Assembly (NCBI GenBank): GCA_010672785.1
Contig: JAAHFX010000015.1
Location: 24,798 to 88,797 of the forward strand
Reading direction: 5' to 3'
Source: Sphaerospermopsis sp. SIO1G1
Lineage (GTDB): Bacteria > Cyanobacteriota > Cyanobacteriia > Cyanobacteriales > Nostocaceae
Length of the DNA: 64,000 nt
Part shown: one piece after another, positions 20,001 to 28,287 of the stretch
Layout of the letters: every line of letters starts with the position of its first letter
How positions within the stretch are numbered: position 1 is the stretch's first letter
Translations under genes and position numbers: made by a program
The notes under the pieces: model-generated
Database searches by the model: none
Told to the model about the DNA's origin: nothing
The model's input: only the letters and a program-made list of their open reading frames with translations

Positions 20001-21071
20001 ATTGCTACTGCATCATCTGACGATACAGCCCGGTTGTGGAATTTAAAGGGTGAACTGCTCCAAGAGTTCAAAGGTCATCAGAATGATGTCTATAGTGTGA
20101 GTTTCAGTCCTGACGGTAAAACCATTGCTACTGCATCATCTGACGATACAGCCCGGTTGTGGAATTTAAAGGGTGAACTGCTCCAAGAGTTCAAAGGTCA
20201 TCGGATTTCTATCATAAGTGTGAGTTTCAGCCCCGATGGAAAAACCATTGCTACTGCTTCTGGTTATGTTCTTCCATTCAAGATTAATACAGCCCGGTTG
20301 TGGAATTTACAGGGTGAACTGCTCCAAGAGTTCAAAGGTCATCAGGATGCTGTCTATAGTGTGAGTTTCAGCCCCGACGGACAAACCATTGCTACTGCTT
20401 CAGATGACAATACAGCCCGGTTGTGGAATTTACAGGGTGAACTGCTCCAAGAGTTCAAAGGTCATCAGGATGCTGTCAATAGTGTGAGTTTCAGCCCCGA
20501 CGGAAAAACCATTGCTACTGCTTCAGATGACAATACAGCCCGGTTGTGGAATTTACAGGGTGAACTGCTCCAAGAGTTCAAAGGTCATCAGGATGCTGTC
20601 AATAGTGTGAGTTTCAGCCCCGACGGTAAAACCATTGCTACTGCATCATCTGACGATACAGCCCGGTTGTGGAATTTAAAGGGTGAACTGCTCCAAGAGT
20701 TCAAAGGTCATCAGAATGATGTCTATAGTGTGAGTTTCAGTCCTGACGGAAAAACCATTGCTACTGCATCCGATGACAAAACAGCCCGGTTGTGGAATTT
20801 AAATGGTCAACTCCGGCAAGAATTTAAAGGTCATGGGAGTAGTGTAGAAAGTGTGAGTTTCAGCCCGGACGGAAAAACCATTGCTACAGCATCTAGGGAC
20901 AAAACAGCCCGGTTGTGGCCTGTGGAGGTGGAGAGTTTAGTGGTGAAGAGTTGTGATTTTATTCGCGGTTATTTAGAAAATAATCCTAATGTGTCGGAGA
21001 GTGATAGGAGTTTGTGTGATGGATGGTATTCTCCGCTGCGCGGAAGTCAAAATTCAAAAGTCAAAAGTTAA
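17091..21071 (+). CDS. Triple TIR-domain, transmembrane, WD40-repeat protein
   Basis: A 1326-residue multidomain protein not known to me as a named gene. Three TIR domains lie at about 4-125, 228-340 and 436-570, each retaining the Glu equivalent to the NADase catalytic Glu (SPYCLKE, SESCQQE, SPYCADE); the middle one is the most diverged. Each is followed by the same linker type (ALEW...LLLRG...WL...LQ.EYI) that I associate with linkers before WD40 domains in bacterial STAND-like proteins. One membrane segment sits near 646-670, then an alpha-helical stretch, then 13 WD40 repeats (about 745-1280). No NTPase domain is present. Probably a membrane-tethered sensor/effector that degrades NAD or makes a signal nucleotide; this is inference. 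Confidence 0.88.
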   Translation: MNLYNAFISYGRADSKAFATKLHENLKAQGLNIWFDQEDIPLAVDFQEQIDDGISKADNFIFIIAPHSVNSPYCLKEIELAVKFKKRIIPLLHVEEISYQTWQKRNPGKTEADWEEYQKLGKHSSFINIHPEISRINWVYFREEIDDFDTSLTGLISAIHKHEDYVRQHTEILLQALEWQLNQQQTNYLLVGEARQKAETWLKQRFTTEQPPCLPTDLHCEFICESIKNSHNLLTQVFLVSSEQDDEIKEKIRTTLMRESITVWTNKRDIKTGSEFNEAINQGIAGADNFVYLISEYCLKSESCQQELNQALANNKRIIPLLLENVDLQSIHPELKKLQFIDFTTSDNEEKYNLSTDKLLQQLKTESSYYENHKLLLVKARKWQRQNQNPSLLLRGYNLQYFESWFKVAQQSQNYPPLPIQSEFINASLNKPEGYSLEVFISYSRTDSDLARKLNDALQELGKTTWFDQESIATGTDFQQEICHGIKISNNFVFIISPKSVNSPYCADEVEYACKLNKRIVTILHRPLSAEDKQKLPSALAAIQWLDFNKHDGGFYANFNELVRTLDTDREHIRSHTKWSQRALEWEEKNKSEDLLLRGSEFAVAEEWLKTAETENKNPPATKLQREYIDKSREVIEAGDKKEKRQILILRSLLVGASVALLGAMGASFIAVSQSHEAKKQLLLAEYNQAESLGRYSQSLMNENKDLEAFITAIKAGKTLHSQKATNVEVFNSLHKVLIEGRERNRLEGHQDAVWGVSFSPDGKTIATASLDGTARLWNLNGQLLQEFKGHGSPVNSVSFSPDGQTIATASSDDTARLWNLKGELLQVFKGHQSYVLSVSFSPDGQTIATASGDYTARLWNLKGELLQEFIGHQSFVTSVSFSPDGQTIATASSDDTARLWNLKGELLQEFKGHQDAVWGVSFSPDGQTIATASSDDTARLWNLNGQLRQEFKGHRISFISVSFSPDGQTIATASSDDTARLWNLKGELLQEFKGHQNDVYSVSFSPDGKTIATASSDDTARLWNLKGELLQEFKGHRISIISVSFSPDGKTIATASGYVLPFKINTARLWNLQGELLQEFKGHQDAVYSVSFSPDGQTIATASDDNTARLWNLQGELLQEFKGHQDAVNSVSFSPDGKTIATASDDNTARLWNLQGELLQEFKGHQDAVNSVSFSPDGKTIATASSDDTARLWNLKGELLQEFKGHQNDVYSVSFSPDGKTIATASDDKTARLWNLNGQLRQEFKGHGSSVESVSFSPDGKTIATASRDKTARLWPVEVESLVVKSCDFIRGYLENNPNVSESDRSLCDGWYSPLRGSQNSKVKS
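19326..20925 (+). repeat. Tandem ~123-bp DNA repeats encoding 13 WD40 units
   Basis: Thirteen copies of a 41-codon unit with core VSFSPDGQTIATAS. Neighbouring copies are nearly identical at DNA level, including synonymous sites, which points to recent amplification or gene conversion. Repeat 8 has a longer loop (GYVLPFKIN) in place of the usual SSDD turn. Confidence 0.9.
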
Positions 21072-21295
21072 AAGGAGTAGGTTAGGGTGTTAAAATTGTG
21101 ATTCTGAAAATATTCAAAAATGATTCATAGTTTTAAAAATTTAGGTACAGAAGATATTTTTAATGGTAAAGATTCTAAAGTTGCCAGAAAAATTTGTTCC
21201 TCATCCCTTTGGAGTGGTGCGGGCATCTTGCCCGCTAAGTAGGTAGGGGATGCTGAATAAACATGAAAACTTTACAAGAAGAGGATTTTAGATTT

Positions 21296-21372
21296 GTAGG
21301 TTGGGTTGAGGCATGAAACCCAACAAATGCCTTGAGTTTACGTTGGGTTTTACTTCGTTCAACCCAACCTAC
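21296..21372. repeat. Palindromic interspersed element GTAGGTTGGGTTGA
   Basis: A 77-bp element with perfect 14-bp terminal inverted repeats (21296-21309 and 21359-21372) and a nested inner pair (AAACCCAAC / GTTGGGTTT). It is MITE-like. The rest of the 478-base gap before rpsO is AT-rich, with a TATAAT-like box near 21500 that may serve rpsO. Confidence 0.7.
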
Positions 21373-21549
21373 GGAAAAATGGCTAAGGTATTGATTAAGT
21401 TACCCATTACCAATTGAACATCCTATCAATCCTCAAATCCTGGATATCCTGATTCAGACAAAATTACACTGTACTACCCCAAACCCTAATAAATATGATA
21501 ATATAATAGGCTGCTAATAAATTTAGAAAAAATCGAAATCTCATAAACT

Positions 21550-21819
21550 ATGGCTCTGACGCAACAACGCAAACAAGAAATAATTTCCGGTTACCAGGTA
21601 CATGAAACAGATACCGGATCTGCTGATGTGCAAATTGCAATGCTAACTGATCGCATTAATAGCCTCAGTAAGCACTTACAAGCGAACAAAAAAGATTACT
21701 CCTCTCGTAGAGGATTATTAAAAATGATTGGTCAACGTAAGAGTCTTCTAGCTTACATACAGAAAAACAACCGGGAAAAGTATCAAGATTTGATTTCTCG
21801 TCTCGGTATTCGTGGGTAG
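21550..21819 (+). CDS. rpsO: 30S ribosomal protein S15
   Basis: 89 residues, the normal S15 length, with the family pattern TGSADVQIAMLTDRINSLSKHL and SRRGLLKMIGQRKSLLAY. It binds 16S rRNA in the small-subunit platform. The pam68-like gene follows after 12 bases in the same direction, an arrangement also known in Synechocystis, so the two form an operon. Confidence 0.97.
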   Translation: MALTQQRKQEIISGYQVHETDTGSADVQIAMLTDRINSLSKHLQANKKDYSSRRGLLKMIGQRKSLLAYIQKNNREKYQDLISRLGIRG

Positions 21820-21831
21820 GAAGTGTAGTTT

Positions 21832-22302
21832 ATGTCTACTGAAGGACCAGAAAGTAGTCGTTTACCATTTGAACCAAATAAAAAGCGTCAAAAACCTGTA
21901 AAAGCTAAAACGCAACCGATAGCAAAAACACAGGAATCAGATCAAAAGTCGCAACAGCAACCACCTTACACTAAGGAAGAAATGGCAGTTCCTGAAGTGG
22001 TAAGTCAGCGGATGATTCGTCGAGTCGCTGCGTTTTGTGGGATACCAACTGCTTTAGGTATTACTACTTTGGTGGTTAGCTATTTGCTGGTCATTTACAC
22101 AGATATCCAATTGCCTCCCATTGCCGTTTTATTGGTGAACATGGGACTATTCGGAATTGGAGTGTTAGGTATAACCTACGGCGTTCTCTCTGCTTCTTGG
22201 GATGAAACACAACCTGGTAGTTTACTAGGTGTAAGTGAATTTTCTACCAATTGGGGAAGAATGGTCGAAGGTTGGCGAGAAACACGGAAAAAGAACGTTT
22301 GA
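21832..22302 (+). CDS. pam68: PAM68 family photosystem II assembly protein
   Basis: 156 residues. The N-terminal ~60 residues are charged and probably cytoplasmic. Two membrane helices follow (about 70-92 and 97-120), linked by the short loop TDIQLPP. The core VSQRMIRRVAAFCGIPTALG and the end GSLLGVSEFSTNWGRM are characteristic of PAM68, a thylakoid factor that promotes CP47 insertion during photosystem II assembly. Linkage to rpsO is conserved in cyanobacteria and fits its reported ribosome association. Confidence 0.9.
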   Translation: MSTEGPESSRLPFEPNKKRQKPVKAKTQPIAKTQESDQKSQQQPPYTKEEMAVPEVVSQRMIRRVAAFCGIPTALGITTLVVSYLLVIYTDIQLPPIAVLLVNMGLFGIGVLGITYGVLSASWDETQPGSLLGVSEFSTNWGRMVEGWRETRKKNV

Positions 22303-22569
22303 TCAGCAGCGATCAGGTATCTTGAAAAATTGTTATATTGGGTAAATAAAGGGAAATTTAGTTGATCTGATTTATACCTAATATGCAATGAAAGTACCTG
22401 ACGCTAAATTTTTTATTTATTGTTTTGTTTAATTATTAATAGTAGGATTCAGGAGTCACCCTGGGGGAAGTCAAAATTCAAAATTCAAAAGTCAAAAATT
22501 AAAATTGATAATTCTAAGAACTAATTACTGATCACTAATAACTAATTACTAAAATAGAGGTATTTTAAT

Positions 22570-23622
22570 ATGATTGTTGTTATGAAAGTCGGTTCTCCAC
22601 AGTCAGAAATAGATCGTATTTCTCAAGAATTAGCCGACTGGGGTTTAACACCAGAAAAAATTATTGGTGAACATAAAGTAATAATTGGTTTAGTCGGTGA
22701 AACAGCAGGTTTAGATCCTTTACGCATTAGAGAACTGAGTGAATGGATAGAAGAAGTATTACGAGTAGAAGTACCTTATAAAAGAGCAAGTCGTCAATTC
22801 CGTCATGGTGAAGCATCGGAAGTAGTCGTTAATACCCCTGATGGTGATGTAATATTTGGTGAACATCATCCTTTAGTAACGGTAGCTGGCCCTTGTTCAG
22901 TAGAAAATGAAACCATGATCATTGAAACAGCAAAACGGGTAAAAGCTGCTGGAGCTAAGTTTCTCAGAGGTGGTGCATACAAACCCCGAACTTCCCCCTA
23001 TGCTTTTCAAGGTCATGGTGAAAGTGCATTAGAATTACTAGCAAAAGCACGGGAAGTCAGTGGATTGGGTATCATTACAGAAGTAATGGATACAGAAGAT
23101 ATAAATAAAATTGCTGAAGTTGCAGATATGCTGCAAGTAGGGGCAAGAAATATGCAAAATTTCTCCCTGCTCAAAAAAGTAGGGGCGCAGTCAAAACCAG
23201 TGTTATTAAAACGGGGAATGGCTGCTACTATTGAAGATTGGTTAATGGCGGCTGAATATATTTTAGCGGCGGGAAATGCCAATGTGATTTTATGTGAACG
23301 GGGAATTAGAACCTTCGACAGACAGTACACACGCAATACTTTAGATTTATCTGTTGTGCCAGTTTTAAGGAAATTAACCCACCTGCCAATTATGATTGAT
23401 CCTAGTCATGGTTTAGGTTGGTCAGAATTTGTACCATCTATGGCAATGGCAGCGATCGCCGCAGGAACAGACTCCTTAATGATAGAAGTTCATCCCAACC
23501 CGTCAAAAGCTTTATCCGATGGACCTCAATCTTTAACACCAGATAGATTTGATCAATTGATGTCAGAATTATCAGTCATCGGTAAAGCTGTTGGACGTTG
23601 GGATGAGGGGATGAGGGGGTGA
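22570..23622 (+). CDS. aroF: 3-deoxy-7-phosphoheptulonate synthase (DAHP synthase, type I beta)
   Basis: 350 residues. It condenses phosphoenolpyruvate and erythrose-4-phosphate, the first step of the shikimate pathway. An N-terminal ferredoxin-like regulatory domain (about 1-75) precedes the TIM barrel, which shows VAGPCSVEN, KFLRGGAYKPRTSPY, VGARNMQNFSLL, LKRGM and MIDPSHGLG motifs. The last codons (DEGMRG, stop) are read from a GGGATGAGG-type repeat that continues downstream, so the C-terminus appears overwritten or extended by repeat. tyrA, later in the same pathway, lies 3.7 kb away. Confidence 0.93.
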   Translation: MIVVMKVGSPQSEIDRISQELADWGLTPEKIIGEHKVIIGLVGETAGLDPLRIRELSEWIEEVLRVEVPYKRASRQFRHGEASEVVVNTPDGDVIFGEHHPLVTVAGPCSVENETMIIETAKRVKAAGAKFLRGGAYKPRTSPYAFQGHGESALELLAKAREVSGLGIITEVMDTEDINKIAEVADMLQVGARNMQNFSLLKKVGAQSKPVLLKRGMAATIEDWLMAAEYILAAGNANVILCERGIRTFDRQYTRNTLDLSVVPVLRKLTHLPIMIDPSHGLGWSEFVPSMAMAAIAAGTDSLMIEVHPNPSKALSDGPQSLTPDRFDQLMSELSVIGKAVGRWDEGMRG

Positions 23623-23717
23623 TGGGGTGAGGGGATGAGGGGATGAGGGGGAGTTGGGGAGAAAATGTTTTCCCAGTCACCAATCACCAATCACCAATCA
23701 CCAATCACCAATCACCA
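23601..23717. repeat. G-rich and CACCAAT-type heptamer repeats
   Basis: Tandem GGGGATGA-like units (23601-23655) cross the 3' end of the DAHP synthase gene. They are followed by five units of CACCAAT (23678-23717), which abut the stop of the convergent lipoprotein gene. STRR type. Confidence 0.8.
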
Positions 23718-23719
23718 AC

Positions 23720-24619
23720 TTATCTCCGTCTTCTACCACCACCAAAACCAGAAGAACGACGACGACTTCCAGAAGAACGAGTACCACTACCAAAACTATT
23801 ACGAGAAGGACGGGTAGTAGAACCAGACTTACCAGAATTTTTCAAGGTACTACCACTCACACCAGAACCAGTTGCACGACTACCTGTATTTCTACCTCTG
23901 GTTGTAGAGGGGGTTCTATTAGTAGTGCTAGAGTTTCTGATTGATCCTGTACTACGTAATTTGGTGCGATTTCTTACAGATGCAGGTGGTTCATTGTAAC
24001 GAGTACGATAACTAGAAACCGCTGACTCATAAGTAGAACCATATCCACCATAACCAACTAAAGATCCGCCAGGTTGGTAAACAGGAGGAACATAATATTG
24101 AGGTCTAAATAAAGCATTACCAATGGCCTGGCCAGCTAAGTTCCCTGCTAAAGAAGCAGCAAAAGGTGTCCAGAAGTTAGACTCTCTGCGAACTATCACA
24201 GTTTCCTGTTGTCCAGTTTGGGGGTTGGTTTGAACTTCAGTAACGTTGTGGACATATTCAAATTTAAAGTCTTCTGTGAGGAATAAAGCTGGGTTGCCAT
24301 TTTCTACCTTGAGGAAACTTTTTTTACCAGCTTCGATTTCTTCTTCTGTCAACCTTGCCATTTGTAACTTATCTGTAGCAAAGGTTGGGGGCTGACTACC
24401 CAGTAAAAATAGGGTATAAACACCATCTGCATCGTTATAAGTTGCTTGTTGGACTGAATATTCCCCATCACTAATTTTGGTGGGAGCAGCAGTTCTAGTT
24501 CTATTTGCAGCTGAAGATGTGGTTTGTGTGGTTTCATTTCCTCCACAAGCTACCGTTGTCATACATAAACTCAGAACTAGACAAAAAATTGTCAACTTAC
24601 GCATTATATTTTTGACCAT
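23720..24619 (-). CDS. Putative lipoprotein with Ser/Gly/Arg-rich tail
   Basis: 299 residues from ATG24619, chosen because GGAAAAT lies about nine bases upstream; upstream Met codons also exist. A hydrophobic signal ends in a lipobox-like TTVACGG, so it is probably an exported lipoprotein. The middle part has ISDGEYSVQQATYNDADGVY and a stretch with FAASLAGNLAGQAIGNALF. The C-terminal ~100 residues are low complexity, rich in Ser, Thr, Gly and Arg and ending in a run of Arg. I recognise no enzymatic domain. It looks like a conserved hypothetical of cyanobacteria. Confidence 0.7.
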   Translation of the reverse strand: MVKNIMRKLTIFCLVLSLCMTTVACGGNETTQTTSSAANRTRTAAPTKISDGEYSVQQATYNDADGVYTLFLLGSQPPTFATDKLQMARLTEEEIEAGKKSFLKVENGNPALFLTEDFKFEYVHNVTEVQTNPQTGQQETVIVRRESNFWTPFAASLAGNLAGQAIGNALFRPQYYVPPVYQPGGSLVGYGGYGSTYESAVSSYRTRYNEPPASVRNRTKLRSTGSIRNSSTTNRTPSTTRGRNTGSRATGSGVSGSTLKNSGKSGSTTRPSRNSFGSGTRSSGSRRRSSGFGGGRRRR

Positions 24620-24744
24620 TGATAATTTTCCTAATTTGTTAGCCATCATGACTGTTTTACTGTGATCCTAAATTATTTCTGAAGGAAGTTTACTTCTGTT
24701 GCTGATCGCTGACTACTGATGCCTAACTGCTCATAGATAACAAT

Positions 24745-25323
24745 TTACAATGGGATCAATTCTGAAAAATGCTGCAATAATTGATCATTGGTTAGTTCAT
24801 CCCCATACTGGGCTGGTGAAAAATGTTCTTGAATAGCGCGGATTTTACGTTTTTGTTGTAACTGAATTAAGGCTTTTAGTCCTTGTTTTAAGGCGGCAAT
24901 GTTGGTTAAATCTGTTTCCAGTTCTGGAACTTCCCCTTCAAAGGCTACTGTTAATATAACCACGACATTACGAGTAGCAGGCAAAGATAAAGGTTCTTCA
25001 TCGTTAAAACTTAGTTCAGCCCCATATCTTTCAGCGGAGTCTGTAAACAGTTCATCAAAATAATCTCCTGCTTCTTCTTCTTTCCAAAATACATCACCTT
25101 CATTGGCGGCTGCATTCCAATACTCATCATAGCGAAGTAGGGTTTCACAAATTTCCACTAACCCTTCTCCCATGATTTCTACATCACCGTCAGCATCTAT
25201 CGCTTCCCTCGCAACGTCGTTTAATACCCCTAAGATTGGTGCTACGTCGCTCCCACTTAAATGCAAAAATAGACGACACACGACAAATCGGGTTTTACCC
25301 ATCATTTTGTTAAAGAGGCTCAT
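24745..25323 (-). CDS. DUF1517-like conserved protein
   Basis: 192 residues, acidic, without signal peptide or membrane segment. The C-terminal half (RNVVVILTVAFEGEVPEL through DELTNDQLLQHFSELIPL) matches the pattern I know from DUF1517 proteins of cyanobacteria and chloroplasts: a beta strand, a count of residues in the 'LKALIQL' helix, then a short Leu-rich C-terminal helix. Function unknown. It stands alone between a lipoprotein gene and a pentapeptide gene. Confidence 0.6.
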   Translation of the reverse strand: MSLFNKMMGKTRFVVCRLFLHLSGSDVAPILGVLNDVAREAIDADGDVEIMGEGLVEICETLLRYDEYWNAAANEGDVFWKEEEAGDYFDELFTDSAERYGAELSFNDEEPLSLPATRNVVVILTVAFEGEVPELETDLTNIAALKQGLKALIQLQQKRKIRAIQEHFSPAQYGDELTNDQLLQHFSELIPL

Positions 25324-25373
25324 GTCTTCTCCACTATAATTTTTTGGTTTTGTCTAAGAATACACAACAATAT

Positions 25374-25610
25374 TTTAGGGTTTGCTGAATAAATATAAAA
25401 ACATTGTAGAGAAATGGTTTAAGACTATTTGAATTTTCAACAAATGCAAGATTTTAGAGGATCAGTCCTTGAAAACCTTGCACTTTCTCAACTTCCAGAG
25501 ATGGAAAATAAGTTTTTAATTCTCTCCCTGCACCCTACTCCCTGCCTAGCCTCCACGAAAAGACTGTTACGCCTAACGGCAAGCAACGCTTACAGCAACC
25601 ACGATTTTAG
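25374..25610. repeat. Diverged copy of the 238-bp inverted-repeat element
   Basis: The segment starts TTAGGGTTTGCTGAATAAA. At 25457-25483 it contains a 27-base stretch whose reverse complement matches 55769-55795 with two differences. The right terminus is degraded and contains a CAAGCAACGCTTAC segment seen elsewhere in the window (36040, 47250). A 62-codon ORF across it is not convincing. Confidence 0.5.
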
Positions 25611-25613
25611 GAT

Positions 25614-27170
25614 TTAGGATTGATTAATAACGTAAAAATTCTCTACAAAGTTTAAGATCATATTTATAGAAGGCATAATATATTCTGACTCAGAAATGTT
25701 GTGTTCAGAGCTTGCATTCATGCGCTTAACGAATTTTTTACCAAAGTTAGGATGATCGTAAATTACTAAAGACTGAGCGCTGGAATTGGTGATAATTGTT
25801 TGGGTAGGAGCTTTGGCAAAGTTTAATTTTGCTGCTACTTCCAGATTTTTTTTGGTTTGTTTGATATTTTTTGATTTGTTAATTGCTTGTTCTAGCAAGG
25901 GGACTAATTTTTTGGCTAAGGTTGATAGTTTAGAGTTTTTTGTGTTTATAGCTTCTTGACGAATTATATCTACTATGTAATAGATTACTTTCTGAGTAAT
26001 GTTGGCATCTTTGAAAGGTAAGATAGTCATGAAAGCGCTTGGTAACAAGGCTTCGTCACTTTCAACTCTAAATGTAAAAGCCGTTTTCCTCGGTCCACTT
26101 TCTATACTGGGTGGTTGAATTAGTCCTGAATATTCTTCAGCTATTTGATAATAAGTTCCAGCTATGACAAAATTAGCTTCGTATTCTAAGGGTAAATCAA
26201 TAACTATGCGGATTGTGGGAGGAGTAGCGTTAAAAAAGTCTTTTAATTCATCTTCATTAAATTTTTGAATGATACTGCGATCGCCATCTGGTGATAAATC
26301 AACCCATTCACATTTGATATTATCAATCTTCAAACCAAATCTGGATGTTCCATAGAGTTTTGCCCCTGTCAAGGTAGATCCTGTCAGATCAGAACCCATC
26401 CACTCTACATTAATTAATTTAGCTTGAGTTAAGTTAGTGTGGACTAAGCTAGTGTCACTTAAATTGGCGTTAGTTAAGTCTGCTCCTTGGAGGTTAGCTC
26501 CGCTAAGTTTCGCTCCCGTTAAATCTGCCCAAATTAAATTTGCACCTCTCAAGTCTGCCCAACGGAGATTCGCACCACTTAAATCTGCACCACTGAGGTT
26601 AGCCATACAAAGGTTAGCTTGCCTCATTTCTGCGTCTCGTAAATTTGTTCCGCTCATATCAGTAGCGGTTAAATTACTACCACTCAAGTTAGCCATTTCT
26701 AGGTTTCCCTCTCGAAGATTAGCTGCTCTTAAATTTGCGTCACACAAGATAGCATAACGAAGATTAGCTTGTTGCAGACTTGCTTCTCTTAAATCTGCAC
26801 TGTTCAAATTAGCTTCGTACATATCAGCACGGCTAAAGTCTGTGCGTATGAGTTCAGCTCGAATAAATGAACAATTTCGTAACTGTGTGCGACTCATATC
26901 TGCACGCATGAGGTTCGCGACATTAAAACTACAATTATTTAGTATTGATCCTGTCAGCGTTGCCCCACTTAGTCTAGCTACATTAAGTTTGGCATAACTT
27001 AAATCAGATTCAACTAAAATAATTCCACTCATGTTAGCGACACTAAAATTAGCATCAATAAATTTGACGTTTGTTAATTTGATGCCACTCAGATTTGCTT
27101 CTGCAAAGTTTGCTCCTTGGAACTCCAGGACTCCCATTGCATATTTTTCTAGTAATTCCTCTATAGTCAT
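25614..27170 (-). CDS. Pentapeptide-repeat protein with C-terminal extension
   Basis: 518 residues. Residues about 15-290 consist of A(N/D)LxX pentapeptide repeats (for example ANLSG, ADLTN, ANLRE), which fold into a right-handed beta helix. The remaining ~220 residues are a separate region without a domain I recognise: a beta-rich segment (IRIVIDLPLEYEANFVIAG), then a Lys-rich helical part and a short C-terminal segment. No signal peptide. Such proteins are very common in cyanobacteria and mostly of unknown function. Confidence 0.88.
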   Translation of the reverse strand: MTIEELLEKYAMGVLEFQGANFAEANLSGIKLTNVKFIDANFSVANMSGIILVESDLSYAKLNVARLSGATLTGSILNNCSFNVANLMRADMSRTQLRNCSFIRAELIRTDFSRADMYEANLNSADLREASLQQANLRYAILCDANLRAANLREGNLEMANLSGSNLTATDMSGTNLRDAEMRQANLCMANLSGADLSGANLRWADLRGANLIWADLTGAKLSGANLQGADLTNANLSDTSLVHTNLTQAKLINVEWMGSDLTGSTLTGAKLYGTSRFGLKIDNIKCEWVDLSPDGDRSIIQKFNEDELKDFFNATPPTIRIVIDLPLEYEANFVIAGTYYQIAEEYSGLIQPPSIESGPRKTAFTFRVESDEALLPSAFMTILPFKDANITQKVIYYIVDIIRQEAINTKNSKLSTLAKKLVPLLEQAINKSKNIKQTKKNLEVAAKLNFAKAPTQTIITNSSAQSLVIYDHPNFGKKFVKRMNASSEHNISESEYIMPSINMILNFVENFYVINQS

Positions 27171-27306
27171 AAAATCTACCTCTTAAATCAGTTATCAGTT
27201 ATGAGTGAACAGTTATCAGTTAAAACTCTTTACTGTTAACTGTTCACTATTTACTGTTCACTGTATGTACAAGAACATGATTCAACCTTTAATTGTTAAG
27301 GACAAA

Positions 27307-28143
27307 ATGAAAATAGGTATTCTGGGACTAGGATTAATTGGCGGTTCATTGGGTTTTGATTTGAAGTCCCAAGGACACTATGTTTTGGGAGTTAGCCGCC
27401 GGGAATCAACCTGTAAAAAAGCTATGGAAATTGGCAGTGTGGATCAAGCTGCAACGGAATTGAGTTTGTTATCCACTGCGGAAATTGTTTTTATTTGTAC
27501 CCCTATAGGACTTATTGTTCCTCAAGTTGAGAAATTGATATCTCATATACCTAAAACTACTATTATCACTGATGTGGGTTCAGTTAAAACACCCATAGTA
27601 CAAGGAATTTCCCCTTTGTGGAAAAATTTTGTTGGTGGCCATCCAATGGCAGGTAATACAGATGTAGGTATAGATGCCGCCCAGAGGAATTTATTTGTAG
27701 ATCGTCCCTATGTGATCACACCAGCAGATAATACACCAAGTCATGCTATAAAAATTTTAGAGGAAATTGTGCGATCAATAGGCTCTATTATTTACCATTG
27801 TTCACCAGAAAAACACGACCGGGCCGTGAGTTGGATTTCTCATTTACCCGTAATAGTAAGTGCATCTTTAGTTGCGGCTTGTTTAGATGAATCAGATACA
27901 GAGATTTTCCAGTTGGCTCAAAATTTTGCCAGTTCAGGGTTTCGAGATACTAGCCGGGTTGGAGCGGGAAACCCAGAGTTAGGAGTAATGATGGCACAAT
28001 ATAACCGTCAAGCTTTAATTAATTCATTACATCAATATCGTCACAACCTAGATCACTTTATCAGTCTCATTGAGCAGGAAAATTGGGAAATGTTGACCGA
28101 ACAACTGAAGCTTAATCAACAAAGTCGTCCTAGATTTTTGTGA
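27307..28143 (+). CDS. tyrA: Prephenate/arogenate dehydrogenase
   Basis: 278 residues from ATG27307 (MKIGILGLGLIGGSLG), preceded by AAGGA at 27298-27302. A longer ORF from 27205 reads through a CTGTTCACT-type repeat and is not likely. The Rossmann motif GLGLIGGS, the GGHPMAGN motif and the HD-containing EKHDRAVSWISHLP segment are typical TyrA features. Cyanobacterial TyrA usually acts on arogenate with NADP to make tyrosine; substrate preference cannot be read here. Confidence 0.93.
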   Translation: MKIGILGLGLIGGSLGFDLKSQGHYVLGVSRRESTCKKAMEIGSVDQAATELSLLSTAEIVFICTPIGLIVPQVEKLISHIPKTTIITDVGSVKTPIVQGISPLWKNFVGGHPMAGNTDVGIDAAQRNLFVDRPYVITPADNTPSHAIKILEEIVRSIGSIIYHCSPEKHDRAVSWISHLPVIVSASLVAACLDESDTEIFQLAQNFASSGFRDTSRVGAGNPELGVMMAQYNRQALINSLHQYRHNLDHFISLIEQENWEMLTEQLKLNQQSRPRFL

Positions 28144-28195
28144 TTAATTTAACTGCTGGGGAACAAGTTTATTTTCCGTAGAGATACAATTTTAC

Positions 28196-28287
28196 AGGAC
28201 TTACGCAAAATATCTCTCAAACCTTCTTATCTTCGTATTCGTCGCGTCCTTCGTGGTTCATTCTTCCATAACTTCTGCGTAAGTCCT
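28196..28287. mobile_element. MITE-like element, AGGACTTACGCA termini (copy 1)
   Basis: 92 bp with 12-bp termini AGGACTTACGCA / TGCGTAAGTCCT, perfect inverted repeats. The interior (CGTCCTTCGTGGTTCATTC) is shared with the copies at 42400 and 43295. Non-coding. The rest of the 443-base gap before the 2TM gene shows nothing else I can name. Confidence 0.75.

Noticed and set aside
19326..20925. Tandem repeats considered as a CRISPR array
   Set aside because: The units are 123 bases, in frame and encode WD40 blades; there are no short repeats with unique spacers and no cas genes. I saw no CRISPR elsewhere in the window.
23678..23717. CACCAAT repeats considered as a CRISPR or origin iteron array
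   Set aside because: They are contiguous heptamers without spacers and occur at several other intergenic places, as expected for STRR sequences.
23643..23999. Two overlapping + strand ORFs rich in Pro/Arg/Thr
   Set aside because: They are antisense shadows of the low-complexity Ser/Gly/Arg tail of the lipoprotein gene plus heptamer repeats.
25429..25617. 62-codon ORF on the + strand
   Set aside because: It lies inside a diverged copy of a dispersed repeat, has no ribosome-binding site and no recognisable similarity.
26437..26757. 106-codon + strand ORF opposite the pentapeptide gene
   Set aside because: Its periodic composition simply mirrors the 15-base periodicity of the pentapeptide repeats on the other strand.
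27205..27306. N-terminal extension of TyrA (about 34 codons)
   Set aside because: It is read from a CTGTTCACT-type repeat, and ATG27307 has a ribosome-binding site and starts the Rossmann fold at the usual place.
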